A DNA stretch of 64,000 nucleotides from Typhlomys cinereus. Lineage: Eukaryota; Chordata; Mammalia; Rodentia; Platacanthomyidae. Shown piece by piece: positions 26,050 to 36,282 of the stretch (its first letter is position 1; each line of letters begins with the position of its first letter). A program made the position numbers and the translations under genes. The stretch is taken from NCBI GenBank assembly GCA_023101885.1, contig JALPQD010000635.1:124001-188000 (forward strand). Reading direction: 5' to 3'. The notes under the pieces are model-generated. The model ran no database searches. It had not been told where the DNA came from and was given only the letters and a program-made list of their open reading frames with translations.

Positions 26050-27560
26050 CAGGGCCTCAGAGCCCGGAGCTTTGGCCCTCAATCGTCCACCTCGATCTCT
26101 TCATCGGATAGGCGGGACCCGGAATCGGGCGCAGCAGGGCCGGGGCGGGGGTTCGGGGCGCCGTGGTCCCGCAGCGCGAAGCCGCTCAGGATTCCGGGGG
26201 CAGCGCGCACAGCGAGGCCACGTCGGCGCGCATCTCTTCCACGTCGCGCTTGAGCTTGGCCCGGCGGTTCTGGAACCAAGTGACGACCTGCGCGTTGGCC
26301 AGGCCGAGTCGCGCTGCCAGCCCGTCGCGCTCGGACGGCGCCAGGTACTTCTGGAAGACAAAGCGCCGCTCCAGCTCCAGCACCTGCTGCGCGTGAACGC
26401 CGTGCGCGACTTGCGTCGTCTGCGGCCAGCAGCGCCAGGCCCCGGCGCCTCCGGGGCCGTCCTGCCTGCGGGAACAGGACCGGAATCAGGCGGTCTCCGG
26501 CGTGGGGGTGCAATCAGGCTGTGCCCGGGAGAGAAAAGCTGGGGGCGTGGGGTCGGGGATCGCGCCTATGGCAGGGGTGTGCGTGAAGGATGGGTGGGGC
26601 AGGACGGATCAGGCGTGGGGATCTGGCCATTGCAGAAGCCTTTGCGAACCCTAAGTCTCAAGGGGCCAGAGTAGGAGGTAAGGGGACCTAGGCCCTGCCC
26701 TCCCTTCGACTCTTGGATCGAGTAGGCACTCAGCGAACACTTCCTGGGGACCACCAGCGCCCCCTCCGGAGCCCTAAAGGGAGATCGTGGGAGCCCAAGA
26801 GGAAGGAATGACGCAAGGCTTGTTCCCGCGCGCAGCTCCCCAACCCTGCAGCTCCGAGCGAGCGCGGCTGGGACCCCCGGAGACCCCCGGGCTTCGCCTC
26901 CCGGCGCTTTCAGCCTTAGCCTGGCGCTGCCGCACTGGCCCGTCGCCTGCGACTCAAGCCTTTGTCTCCTCCGCGGCCTAAGGTCGCGATTGCCCCGCGT
27001 ACGGTGAACGCGCTAGCGAGTCGTCGCGTGGTCCTGGCCCCGCAGGTCCCAGCGGCGGTGCGGGTGCGGAGGCAGGGGGCTATCGCTGGAGAGGTGCGGA
27101 GCTAGAGAAACAACTGCCACCTGATCGGAGGGCAGGGATGAGTAGAGGGGACCCGGCCAGAAGGGGAGGAAAGTTTGAGTGCCAACCGAGGGGAGGGAAA
27201 CGGAGCCCGCCAAGTTCGAGCCCACGACCTCGCGGGCGCTGTACCTTCTTCGCCAGGCTGCGGAGCGCGCGGGTCGCGTGCCAGGAAGGTTTTACTGGCC
27301 AGTTCCTCCAGCGCGCACAGCGGCGACGCGGGATCGCGGCCGGCTCGGGAAGCTGCGGCGCCGGAGGTGTCCGCGAGACGGTGCTCGGGCCTAGAATGTC
27401 CGCGATGCTGAAGGGGGTCCGCGGCTGGCGTCCCGAGTTCATGGCCAACTGGGGAGGTGGCGATGCCGCCGCCCGCTGCGCTCGGGCCCACCGCCGCCTG
27501 AGTCCCCTGCGCTCCGCCCTGGATCTGGGCCCCGGCCTCGGACACGCCCCCTACTGCTGG
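26050..27560 (-). promoter_or_regulatory. LBX2: CpG-rich LBX2 locus
   Basis: CpG density is high across both exons, the intron and the immediate 5' side. This is typical for a homeobox gene and shows the sequence has not yet been eroded by CpG decay. Confidence 0.5.
26079..27442 (-). pseudogene. LBX2: LBX2 homeobox gene with three frame breaks
   Basis: Two exons, 27245-27442 and 26079-26465, have normal GT-AG borders. The start MNSGRQPRTPFSIADILGP (FSIADIL is the Eh1-like repressor motif) and the end LSDEEIEVDD match LBX2. Between them LBX2 residues lie in changing frames. After PQLPEPA one base is missing before DPASPLCALEELASKTF. After [11 protein letters not shown] one base is missing before [20 protein letters not shown]. 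After VASLCALP one base is missing before [10 protein letters not shown]. In its own frame the homeodomain helix 3 is unchanged ([14 protein letters not shown]). The three shifts sum to -3, so the frame from MNSG stays open to EVDD (194 aa) but bypasses the homeodomain. Explanations are recent gene death, assembly errors in GC-rich DNA, or a re-framed protein. The high conservation argues for recent loss or error. Confidence 0.8.
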
Positions 27561-28275
27561 GCTGGAGCCCCACGTCCTCTCCTGCACCCCCACCTCTTCC
27601 CAAGGGCCGCGATGGCCCGGCCCGTAGGTGTCCCGCAGTCTATTTCTTCTAATGGGGGGTGGTGGTGATGGAGAGGCACCGAGAGGAGCCGCTTGCTCCT
27701 CCCTGTGGGGCGTAGCCACGTGCGCTTTCAAATCGGGTTCTTCCCCCTGGACTCCGCTTCTCCGGCTCCCTGGGTAGCCGCCACACTGGCTCATAAACTC
27801 TTGAGTAATAAAATGGCTTTCTCTGGCCCCAGTGACTGGGGATTTGCAAAGGTCCAAGAAAAAGGATCAGGCCGATGGCGCCAGGATCCTGGATCTCAGT
27901 TCGGAACGCAGGCTCCTAACCTGGACGCGGCTTCCCCCACTCACCTCCGTAAAACACTCTGAAAGTGACCTTGCTGGCTGGAAACGATTGCCAGTGGGTG
28001 CGGGTGGGTCCAGGTTACAAGACTTGGGGGCACCCGGCCTAGTAGAGCGCCGGCACTAACGAGATGCCACAAGGAATGGTGGCAGGCGACGCAGCCCTGC
28101 TGGAGCCTAGAGGCCGCAACTAAGTCAAAACACACTGAGAAGCTTCCAGAAAGTTGGGCGGTGCTACTGTTCAGAAGGGGTCCTTGTTAGTGAGAACTGG
28201 TCTCCGACGATGGTCCACTAACTCTATTGTTTAATTGGCCGGTGAACCTGTCTTTGTCTTTTAATTTTATTTTTT

Positions 28276-28278
28276 TAA

Positions 28279-28324
<46 letters not shown>

Positions 28325-28342
28325 TGTCTGTCTGTCTGTCTG

Positions 28343-28377
<35 letters not shown>

Positions 28378-28606
28378 TCATGGAGGCCCAAGGGTGTATT
28401 GGGGAATCATCCTGGATTGAACTACCTCTTCTTTTGTTTTGCCCTGGAGTTTCCCCAACTCCACCTTCCAAAAATGGAAGTACAGGTCACCTCCATTTCC
28501 ACTTGGAAGGTTTTTTGTTGTTTTTTTTTTTTTAAATGTGGGATCCAGGATCTGAACTTAGGACCTTCTGCTTGTAAGGCAGAGGTTTAACCCTTGAACC
28601 ATCTCT
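28276..28606 (-). mobile_element. tRNA-derived SINE with (TG)n(TCTG)n end (antisense)
   Basis: About 21 TG units and 12 or so TCTG units are followed by GAGGCCCAAGGGTGTATTGG and GGATCTGAACTTAGGACCTT, ending CTTGAACCATCTCTTTGTC. Confidence 0.7.
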
Positions 28607-29989
28607 TTGTCTTTTTATTAAGGGCCCATAGTTCAGAGGGCTTCCCAGGGTCGCTGTCCAGAGAAGACTGAAGAGCAGCCCTATAGACCCAGTCAGATCT
28701 CAGGACAGACCCGTCCTCAGACGCAGGTGCAAAGCCCCAGCCCTGTCTGTCGCTTCTTTGCACGTTTTCATCTCCCTCCTCTTTCATGCTCTCTCTGGCC
28801 TTGGGCTCACATCTGGATAACCACCCCCTGACCCTCGAGTGTCCAGACAAGGCAACGGGGCGGGGAGAGACGGCCGAGCCTACACCGTGGAGATGGGACA
28901 GGCCCGGGCCACCCCAGAGCTCACAGGTGGAGAAGCCCCGCCTCCCTCAATGCACTCACTGCTCTGTGCCAGGGACACTGGACGCCAAAGTCACTCTGCA
29001 GCCCAGGCTGGACCCAGCGCTTGGCACGCTCCTGCCTTTGGCCCCTAGTACGGGTGTGGAGGAGCCCACCCCAGCCAGGATTCTAATTGTTTTATTGCTG
29101 TGTTGTCGTTGCTGACACTGCCAACCGGGCCGACCCCCCTGGACTCTCCCCTCATGCCACCTTCTTTGCTCGCCTGTTTCTCACACTATTTATTCACTGT
29201 CCCTCTGTGTCTAGTCCCTGAGGCAAGTGGAACCTACGGTCGGGGTCCCCCCAAAGCACTTAGGAGAAGCTCTTGGCGAAGGGGTTACCTCCAGCCGCCG
29301 CAGGAACCCCCGGGACACACAGTGTGTGCAGCGCTTGAGGCGCCAGGAGCCACCCGCACTGCCTCTCAGAGAACAGTGCCTGGCCTTATGGGGCACGGAG
29401 CGACCTCGGAACTTGGTAATTGGTTGTTAATGATGGGGAGGGGGAGAAGAAGGGGGAGCAGAGATCCTCCCTCCCTCGGGCCTCGCCCCTCTAAGCAATG
29501 CTTGTGGTTTCACTTAACCTGCTATCAAAGGGTATCCCACTCAGGGGCAGAGGGACAGAGGCCTTCGCAGGGCTCCATGGTGTGGCCGTACCTGTAGACC
29601 TCCCTCTCAATTCCCTGTGCGTGTGTCCACATGTGTGCATGTGTGTGCATGTGTGTGTGCATGTGTGTGTGTGCGCACAGTGAGGCTCTCCTGAGGGGCT
29701 CTGCCTTCCTCCCCTTCCACTCTGTCTCTCCCTCCTGAGTGGGGCTCAGGTGACAGCACGGGATGGTCCTCAGACAGGACCCGGGGGGGGGGGGGGGAGG
29801 ACGGGAAGTGGAGACCGATGAGGGAAAATGTCGCACACAGCCGAGGCTGACCAAGGTCACCCTAAGGCCCAGGGAGAGTCCAGACTATCCTGGGGCCACG
29901 GCAGGGGGCGTCTCCCGGTGAACTGTCTGGAACCCGAGCTGGAGCGAAACTGGATCCTCAGTGGGGGGCAGGAGGCGGCCGAGTGATTA

Positions 29990-30016
29990 ATGAGGGAGAT
30001 TAAGAGATTAAACCTC
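29990..30016. promoter_or_regulatory. Cluster of TAAT/ATTA homeodomain-type sites
   Basis: GATTAATGAGGGAGATTAAG and AGATTAAACC lie back to back in otherwise GC-rich sequence about 2.6 kb upstream of LBX2. A second pair, GGTAATTGGTTGTTAATGAT, lies at 29415-29434. An enhancer role is inference only. Confidence 0.25.
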
Positions 30017-32927
30017 TTCGGGGTTTGGGAGGGGTCGGGAGGGGTCCTCGCTGTCTCTAGCTTCTCCCCACTGCAGCTGGGGCGGGCTCGGCTTCCCCCC
30101 AGGTCCCGCTCCTAGCGGCCTTGCTGTGGCCGCTTCTGCCTGACTTCCTCCGACTTCACCCCACACGGTGCTTTCAGTGCCTCCTCTTCCTCCACATTTA
30201 GATTTCCCATCCCCTCTAGCCCGGCCCCTTTTCCTTCCTGTTTCTAGACAGGGACATGTTCCTCTGCCCAGGTCCCCCCTAGATCCGGTAGGTGTCATGG
30301 ATGGCTTTAAGTCTCCCCTTCATTTCCAGGGCACTCCTCTGATCTCGGGGTGTAAAAGCCAGCCTCTCAGAATAACCCTTCCCGGGCTGGGCCTCGAACA
30401 GTAGGCAAAACCTGAGAACCACGGGGAGAAGGAAGGGGGAAGGAAGTCCAAGAGCAGGGTGGGGGCGGGGTCCAGGTTCTTGTCTGTAAAGCTCACCCTG
30501 GCAGGCAAGAGGACTGCCCTGAGTTTCAGGCCGGTCTGGGCTACAGAGTAGCGGGGATACAAAGTAGGACCCAGTCATTTAAAAAAAGAAAATGTGGCAA
30601 GGAGCGTGGGTGAGGGGTCAGTCGGTCCTGGGCTAGGGGCACGGTGGGCGGTAGCAGAGCTTGGGACAGGCGGGAGCTTGCGTGGATTTCTTTTTCAGAC
30701 GATGCTACTAGACGATACTATCATTCCTGTTTCACTTGCTTCCTTTTGGAGTGGGGGGGGGTGTCTCTGGGCTGCTTCTGCCTGTGGGCTGGGGTGCCCT
30801 GCCTTTCTCAGAGGTGTGCCGCTGCCCCCCAAACTTCGCCCCCCCAGCTGTGCCCGCCCCCCAGCTGCTGCAGCTGTGTCCTTGGACCTCGAGGCTTAGT
30901 ATTCTAGGAGAGTCCTGTCCTTTCTCCCATCTCCTCCCTTCCCCCAAGGCCGGGAGAGGCTGGCCTAGCCCAGGAAGGGACCTATCACCGCCCCATGCTG
31001 ATTCTCTTCCCCCCCAGTCCGAGATGGGAAGGTGGAGTGGGACCACCGCCCTATCACAGCGTGGTGGGGCTGCACCTAGGGGGTCCTGCAGCGGGCGGGT
31101 CTCACCTCCTCCAACTCCAAAGAGCGCTGTGTCCCTCCCGCTCTGGGTCCCCCAGAGCACCGACCCATCGACAGAGAGACTTGGAGACTCTCCTGGTCAG
31201 GGTGGCAAGAGGGGAGGGGCTGCAGCCGGACGGCTGGTGGGCATCAGCCACTGCTGGAGCCCCGCTGCAGCTGTCCTGGGACACGAGTGGCTGTGCCATC
31301 CATATCCGAGGCTCATTGAAGAGCACCACTCCAAGCCTGGCGCCCAGGGCGCGGGGGACGGCACCCCTAGCCTCGGGGGCTCTGGCGTCCCACCCCTACT
31401 CTCCAGGCCTGACTTTTTTCTTTCTTAAGTCACGGAGTTGCCTCTAGAGCTTTCCAGGGAGATCCAAGCCGACTAGTACTTAGCTCCACCCTGCGGGAAC
31501 TCAGCTCAGAAGGGGGCCCCACTCCCCACCCGCTCTCCAGCCTCCCGACTCACGGCACTCCCAAGAGACCCGGGTGGACCCCTCAAACTCTCCAGAACAG
31601 AGGTGCTTGGGCTGACAGGGCCTGGAATCCCGCCGAGTTCTGATTTGGAAGGGAAGGGAGTCCTCTGGCAGGGAAATTTAATTCTGATCAAGGAGAGGAG
31701 AGAGGGAGGTGAACCCCCCTCACCCTTTCCTGTCCGAAAAGCCTTTTGGTGGGGAGAGGGGGCGTAGAGATTGCAGAAGAGTCCAGAGCTGCCCCGCCAT
31801 CCTCTGCATCGCCCCCCCCTTCCCCCCACTTCCAGCACTTTCTGCTTGCTGCTGTCAGGCTGAGACCAAACGTCGCCCTGGGTTGGGTTCAGGGGCCTGA
31901 GCCGCACCTTCTGCCTGGCCCCTGCCCCCCTAAGTGGCAGGGGCAGGAGTGGTGAGCTCTGAGCTGCACAAGCACCAGATGCGACCTCTGCGCCGTGCGT
32001 CCACCGCGGAAGCCCCCCACCGCCGACGCCCCTCCACCGTGGAAGCCCCTCCACCGGGGAAGCCCAGCCCCTTCCACCCTCTGCAGTCGCTCAGCACCGC
32101 TGCAGTTAGGCTTTTGCGCTGAAGTTCTCCCAACATTTCTGCTTCCTTCGGTAATCTGGGCTGTGACCTCAGCCCTTACCCACGTGGATACCCACAGCAC
32201 AACTGGGGTCTTGCTAGAGCCCCCCATACAAGTTTGGGCTGACAGACCAGCCAACCCAAGGGACTTCCCGCTTCCTCCTGGAAGCCAGCGAGGACTCAAC
32301 GGAAGCTTCCTCTTCTAGGGTCCAGGCCCCCCAGCTCACTGCACCTAGTCCTGGTCCCAAGGTCAGCTGAGCGCTGATTGGTCAGCAGCCCGCCCCAGAG
32401 CCCGCCCACCGATCCCACCTGCTTTGTTCCCCAGGCTACAGAACCAAGCTCAGCCCAGCTGGGGCGACTGTCCAAGCCTGGCTCCTCCCAGGACATGAAT
32501 GAAGGCGAGGCCAGACCCACGAGCCGAGAGCTGCAGCACGCGCGTGGGGGCTGCCGTCTGGAAAGCCTTTCTTCACCACGAGCTTGGCGCGGGCAGGCGG
32601 TTCTGGCTAGCGCATTCGGAGGGTCTGTACCCCTTCTCCTTTGCCAAGGCATTAAGGTTGCTTGGTGGTCCTCATTCCCGGGAGACTCAAAAGGATTTCT
32701 TTTCCTTTTCATAAAGTTACATTTGCATGCATGTGTGCATGCATCCGTGCATGCGTGATGCTGCTAAGACACGCATGCGGAGGTGGCTGGGGACTACACC
32801 CAGCAGGGCTGGGGGAGGGTCTTCGCCGGGCTCCTGCAGCCCGAGGAGGCTGGGGGAAGCAGGATGCAGGATCAGCCTGAGTGCGTGGGAAGGACAAGAC
32901 GGAAGAGCAGGGTGCTTTTTAAAAGCT

Positions 32928-32933
32928 TTTATT
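32928..32933 (-). promoter_or_regulatory. PCGF1: PCGF1 poly(A) signal (AATAAA on minus)
   Basis: AATAAA on the minus strand lies 73 bp past the PCGF1 stop codon, followed by an A/T-rich 3' end. Confidence 0.75.
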
Positions 32934-33005
32934 TAAAAAATAAAGCCACAGTTAATTTCACATAAATATCTGGGGAGGGAAGGGGGCAGGGAAGGGGCTT
33001 GGCCC

Positions 33006-36000
33006 CTACCTCCTCTTCTCCTTCACACTGTACTGTAAAAGCAAAGGAGAAGGCTGAGGAGAGAAGGGAAGCGTCAGTCGGCATCATCTGCAGCGCACAG
33101 CCCTCCCTGGCCTCCCAGACCCCGGGCCCGCACCTTGCCGAACCAGCGGGACAGCCATAGCTGCTTCATGGTCATGTGATCTGGGAGCACCTCGTCGCCA
33201 AAAAGGAGCTGGACCTAGGAGGACGTGGGACGTGGCGAGCGGGCAGAACCTTCCCCGGTCACAGACCAGACTGTCCCTCCTGCGTCCATGTGTGTGCGCG
33301 TGTGCAGGTGCGTGTGTGCAGGTGCGTGTGTTGTGTGAGCAGGTGCGTGTGTGTGCAGGTGCGTGTGTGCGTGTGCTGTGTGTACTGTGTGCTGCATGTG
33401 CAGGTGCGTGTGCTGTGTGAGCAGGTGCGTGTGTGCGTGTGCTGTGTGAGCAGGTGCGTGTGCTGTGTATCCAGGTGCATGTGCGTGTGTGCAGGTGCAT
33501 GTGCAGGTGCATGTGCAGGTGCGTGTGCCGTGTGCAGGTGCGTGTGCTATGTGTGTGCCGTGTGCGCAGGTGCGTGTGTGCTGTGCAGGTGCGTGTGCTG
33601 TGCGTGTGCCCTGTGCAGGTGCGTGTGTGCTGTGCAGGTGCGTGCCGTGTGCAGGTGCGTGTGCAGGTGCGTGTGCCGTGTGCAGGTGCGTGTGCATGGG
33701 GGGTGCTGGGCCTCAGGTGCTGTCTACCTTTTCTTGAGACTTGGTCTATAGCTGTCCCAGAACAGCCAACTCCAGGGCGGTGCGCCCCACTCCCCGGTGC
33801 TGGGGTCACGCCCCCCTGCTCCCCGGTGCTGCGGTCACGCCCCCCTGCTCCCCGGTGCTGGGGTCACGCCCCCCTGCTTCCCGGTGCTGGGGCCACGCCC
33901 CCCTGCTCCCCGGTGCTGGGGTCACGCCCCCCTGCTCCCCGGTGCTGGGGTCACGCCCCCCCCCCGCTCCCCAGTGCTGGGGTCACCCCCCCGCTCCCCG
34001 GTGCTGGGGTCACGCCCCCCCCCCCCCCCCCCGCTCCCCGGTGCTGGGGTCACGCGCCCCTGCTCCCCGGTGCTGGGTCCCGGCCCCCACATTCCTTTCT
34101 CCCAGAGCCTATCCTTCCTTCTCGCTGCTTTCCAAGGTGCAGTCTTGTTCTGGATCCCGGGGGCTTAGAATCTACTACGGCCCTGGAATCTTCCTGGCTC
34201 AGCACCCCGAATCCCAGCCAAGCCACCGACGCAGCCCGTCCCTTCCCTTGTCATACACACCGACGGCGCCCACTTACATGCTGCGGGTTTAGCATCAGGC
34301 GGTGACACAGAACCCTCCGGAGATGGCGCACCTCGGCCCGGACAGAGCACCGGACGTACTTGTTCTAGCACAGGGGACAGACACTGAGCACAGGGCCGCT
34401 GGGACAGTGTCCCGGGAGACCTCGCCCTTCAGACCCTCTCACCTGCAGGACGTTTTTATTCTTGTCTTTTCCCGAGCTGGAGGGAAGGAGAGACAGTCAG
34501 GGGGTCTCCACGGTTCCTTCTCCCCCCCCCCACCTGCCACTCTCCAATCCCTCCCGGCTCTGGTCACTGGCCCGCCCCGAACCACCGCAGAGCCCACCTG
34601 AGGCGCTCCAGGCACAGGCTCAGCTGCTCGTCGTAGCGGTAGTAGTGGGCTCGGGAGTGGTCGAAGCTGCTGAAGGGGAGGCCCAGGTTGCTCAGGGCGG
34701 GCTCTGAGAAGAAGGAGGTGCCAGGGCCATGTGACAGGCTCCACCCCCTCCCGCTCCCCAACAAAGCCGAGGTTGGGGCCAGCGTTACGCGGCTCCCGCC
34801 GCCGGGACGTACCCTCCCCGCTGGGCTGCGTGACTCTGTCCAAGCCTCGGGACTGGTAGAATTCTCGGATCCGTTTCTCTTCGCCTGGGAAGCAGGAACG
34901 CGCGGACGAGGCTGAGTCCTGCGTCTTGGCTGACCTCTGACCCGACTCGGCTCCCACCAAGACCAAGCAAGGGACCCGGGAAGCCACGTGGGCCACTCAC
35001 TGTCTTGCAGGCCGGGCACCAGCTTGTACACGATGTCCTGCATGACGCGGTCCAGCTTGAGGTTGAGCAGCGGCTGCGTCTCGTGGATCTTGATGTTGCA
35101 CATGGGGCAGTACTTGCTGGTCTGCAGGTACTTGACGATGCAGCTCTTGCAGACTGCAGGGAGGAGACCCTCGGTGCTCGGGGGGGCTTGGGGGGGCCTG
35201 GCTTCGGGGCGGGGTCCGGGGCGGGCGCGGGGCAGGGTCGGGGCGCGGGGCGGGGTCGGGGTGCAGGGGGGGGCCCGCGGGGCGGGGAGGGGCGCGGGGG
35301 GCGGGGTCCCGGCGGGCGCGGGGCGGGGTCGGGGCGCGGGGCGGGCACGCACACGTGTGCAGACACTCGGTGATGGTGGTGGCGTCCACGAAGTAGCCGG
35401 CGCACAGGCAGCAGACGATGTGCTCGTTCAGGTCCTTGATCTTCACGCGGACCTCCTCCTGCGGACCGGCCGGTCAGCGACCCCGGCCCGCGCGACCCCC
35501 GGCCCGCGCGACCCCGGCCCGCGCGACCCCCGCCCGCGCGACCCCGGGCCCACACGCCCACCCCGCTGCGCCCCGCTGCGCCCCGCTGCCTCGGTGCCCA
35601 GCGCCAGCGGCAAGCGCAGCGCGGGGCGCGGGTGATGCTCCGCTCGCCCGCCAGAGGGCGCCGGGCTCGCGTGGGGCGCCGGGCTCGCGTGGGGCGCCGG
35701 GCTCGCGGGGGGCTCCCTCCCGGGCCGAGTCCTTCTTGGGGCTCCTTCGTGCGGGGCGCCCGTCACGCGAGGGCTCATGTCACGCGCGGGGGTCCCGTCG
35801 CTTGGAGCAGCTGTCACGCGGGAGTCTCGGGGCTCCTGTTACGCGCGGGGGTCTCGGGGCAACCGCCACGCGGGGGGGGTCCCCGGGACTCCCATGACGT
35901 GGGGTCATGTCACGCGCGGCTGCCGTCACGCGGGAAGCTGCCGTCACGTGGGGGTCCCGGTGCTGTCGTCACGCGCGGCGCCGTCACGCGGACCCTCCCC

Positions 36001-36279
36001 GGGGAACCCCGGGCGCCGCCACGCGCAGGCGCGCTGCTCCGGCGTCCAGCCGCCCGGCCACGAACGCGCATGCGTCCCGGGCGCCCGGCGCTGCGCAGGC
36101 GCACTGAGCGCGCTGCCGGCCCCACCCGGCCCCCGCCGCCCCGTTCGCGTCGCCCGAGACCCCAGCGCCGCCCCGGCGCCCGGCACCTCGTTCCGCAGCG
36201 GGTCCATCTTGTACACCGACTGCAGCTGGTTCCGAAGCCTCATCGCGATCGCGATCTGGCCCCCCTGAGGAGACGCCAT
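33006..36279 (-). CDS. PCGF1: Polycomb group RING finger 1 (NSPC1), PRC1.1 subunit
   Basis: There are nine exons: 36187-36279, 35353-35458, 35001-35153, 34813-34884, 34598-34703, 34443-34476, 34278-34364, 33134-33214 and 33006-33053. They join to 259 aa, the same length as human. PCGF1 pairs with RING1A/B and BCOR/KDM2B in the non-canonical PRC1.1 complex that mono-ubiquitinates histone H2A at CpG islands. The C3HC4 RING is complete: C47, C50, C63, H65, C68, C71, C82, C85. The C-terminal RAWUL region ([19 protein letters not shown] ... [18 protein letters not shown]) is intact. The exon 2 donor must be CACACGT|GTGCG for the THT-F-C reading to hold; an adjacent GT two bases earlier would shift frame. 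Intron 7 (33215-34277) carries two minisatellites. The promoter is a large CpG island. Confidence 0.97.
33285..33712. repeat. GT-rich minisatellite (GCAGGTGCGTGTG-type unit)
   Basis: Roughly 25-30 variants of a CAGGTGCGTGTGC / CTGTGTGAG unit lie in PCGF1 intron 7. Each unit contains the strong donor-like string CAGGTGCGT on plus. On the transcribed minus strand it reads CACACGCACCTGC. The Cys/Val-rich and Thr/His-rich long frames come from it. Confidence 0.88.
33770..34085. repeat. Minisatellite, about 29-bp unit
   Basis: About 10 copies of CTCCCCGGTGCTGGGGTCAC + GCCCCCCTG, one with its C-run expanded to about 18 C (34013-34032). It abuts the GT-rich array in the same intron. Confidence 0.9.
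35459..36186. repeat. PCGF1 intron 1 with CACGCG-rich tandem repeats
   Basis: Between 35757 and 36026 the motif GTCACGCG (or GCCACGCG) recurs about every 20-35 bp, giving nine CACGC cores plus one CACGTG. Shorter CCCGCGCGACCC units lie at 35470-35545, and GGGGCGCCGGGCTCGCGT units at about 35660-35715. The whole intron is CpG-saturated. Confidence 0.75.
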
Positions 36280-36282
36280 CTT
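36274..36282 (-). promoter_or_regulatory. PCGF1: YY1-type site overlapping PCGF1 start codon
   Basis: CGCCATCTT on plus is AAGATGGCG on minus, with the ATG of PCGF1 inside it, as is common in TATA-less CpG promoters. An ETS-type site (ACTTCCGG, near 36304-36311) lies just upstream. Confidence 0.5.

Larger units (their letters stand above)
20346..26078. other. Intergenic SINE/microsatellite desert between TTC31 remnant and LBX2
   Basis: No coding sequence is supported. It contains at least five copies of the tRNA-derived SINE with dinucleotide tail, (TTA)n at 20581-20605, (ATG)n near 21776-21805, a B1-like antisense segment near 23130-23300 and another at 25470-25572. The rest is unremarkable single-copy-like DNA. 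Confidence 0.6.
27561..32927. other. Intergenic DNA upstream of LBX2 and downstream of PCGF1
   Basis: No gene was recognised. The stretch holds an antisense SINE with a TG/TCTG tail (28276-28606), a TG-rich run (29616-29675), a 17-G run near 29782-29798, a TAAT-rich cluster (29990-30016) and a B1-like fragment (about 30490-30600). A CCACCG-rich imperfect tandem lies at about 31995-32070. Much of 29.8-32.6 kb is unique-looking GC-rich DNA. Confidence 0.55.

Noticed and set aside
33084..34305. Cys/Val-rich and His/Thr-rich frames resembling keratin-associated or zinc-binding proteins
   Set aside because: They are products of the GT-rich and 29-bp minisatellites in PCGF1 intron 7.
35341..35360. 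PCGF1 frameshift at the exon 2/3 junction
   Set aside because: Using the GT two bases further on (CACACGT|GTGCG) restores the Thr-Phe-Cys reading and the RING finger, so the gene is intact.
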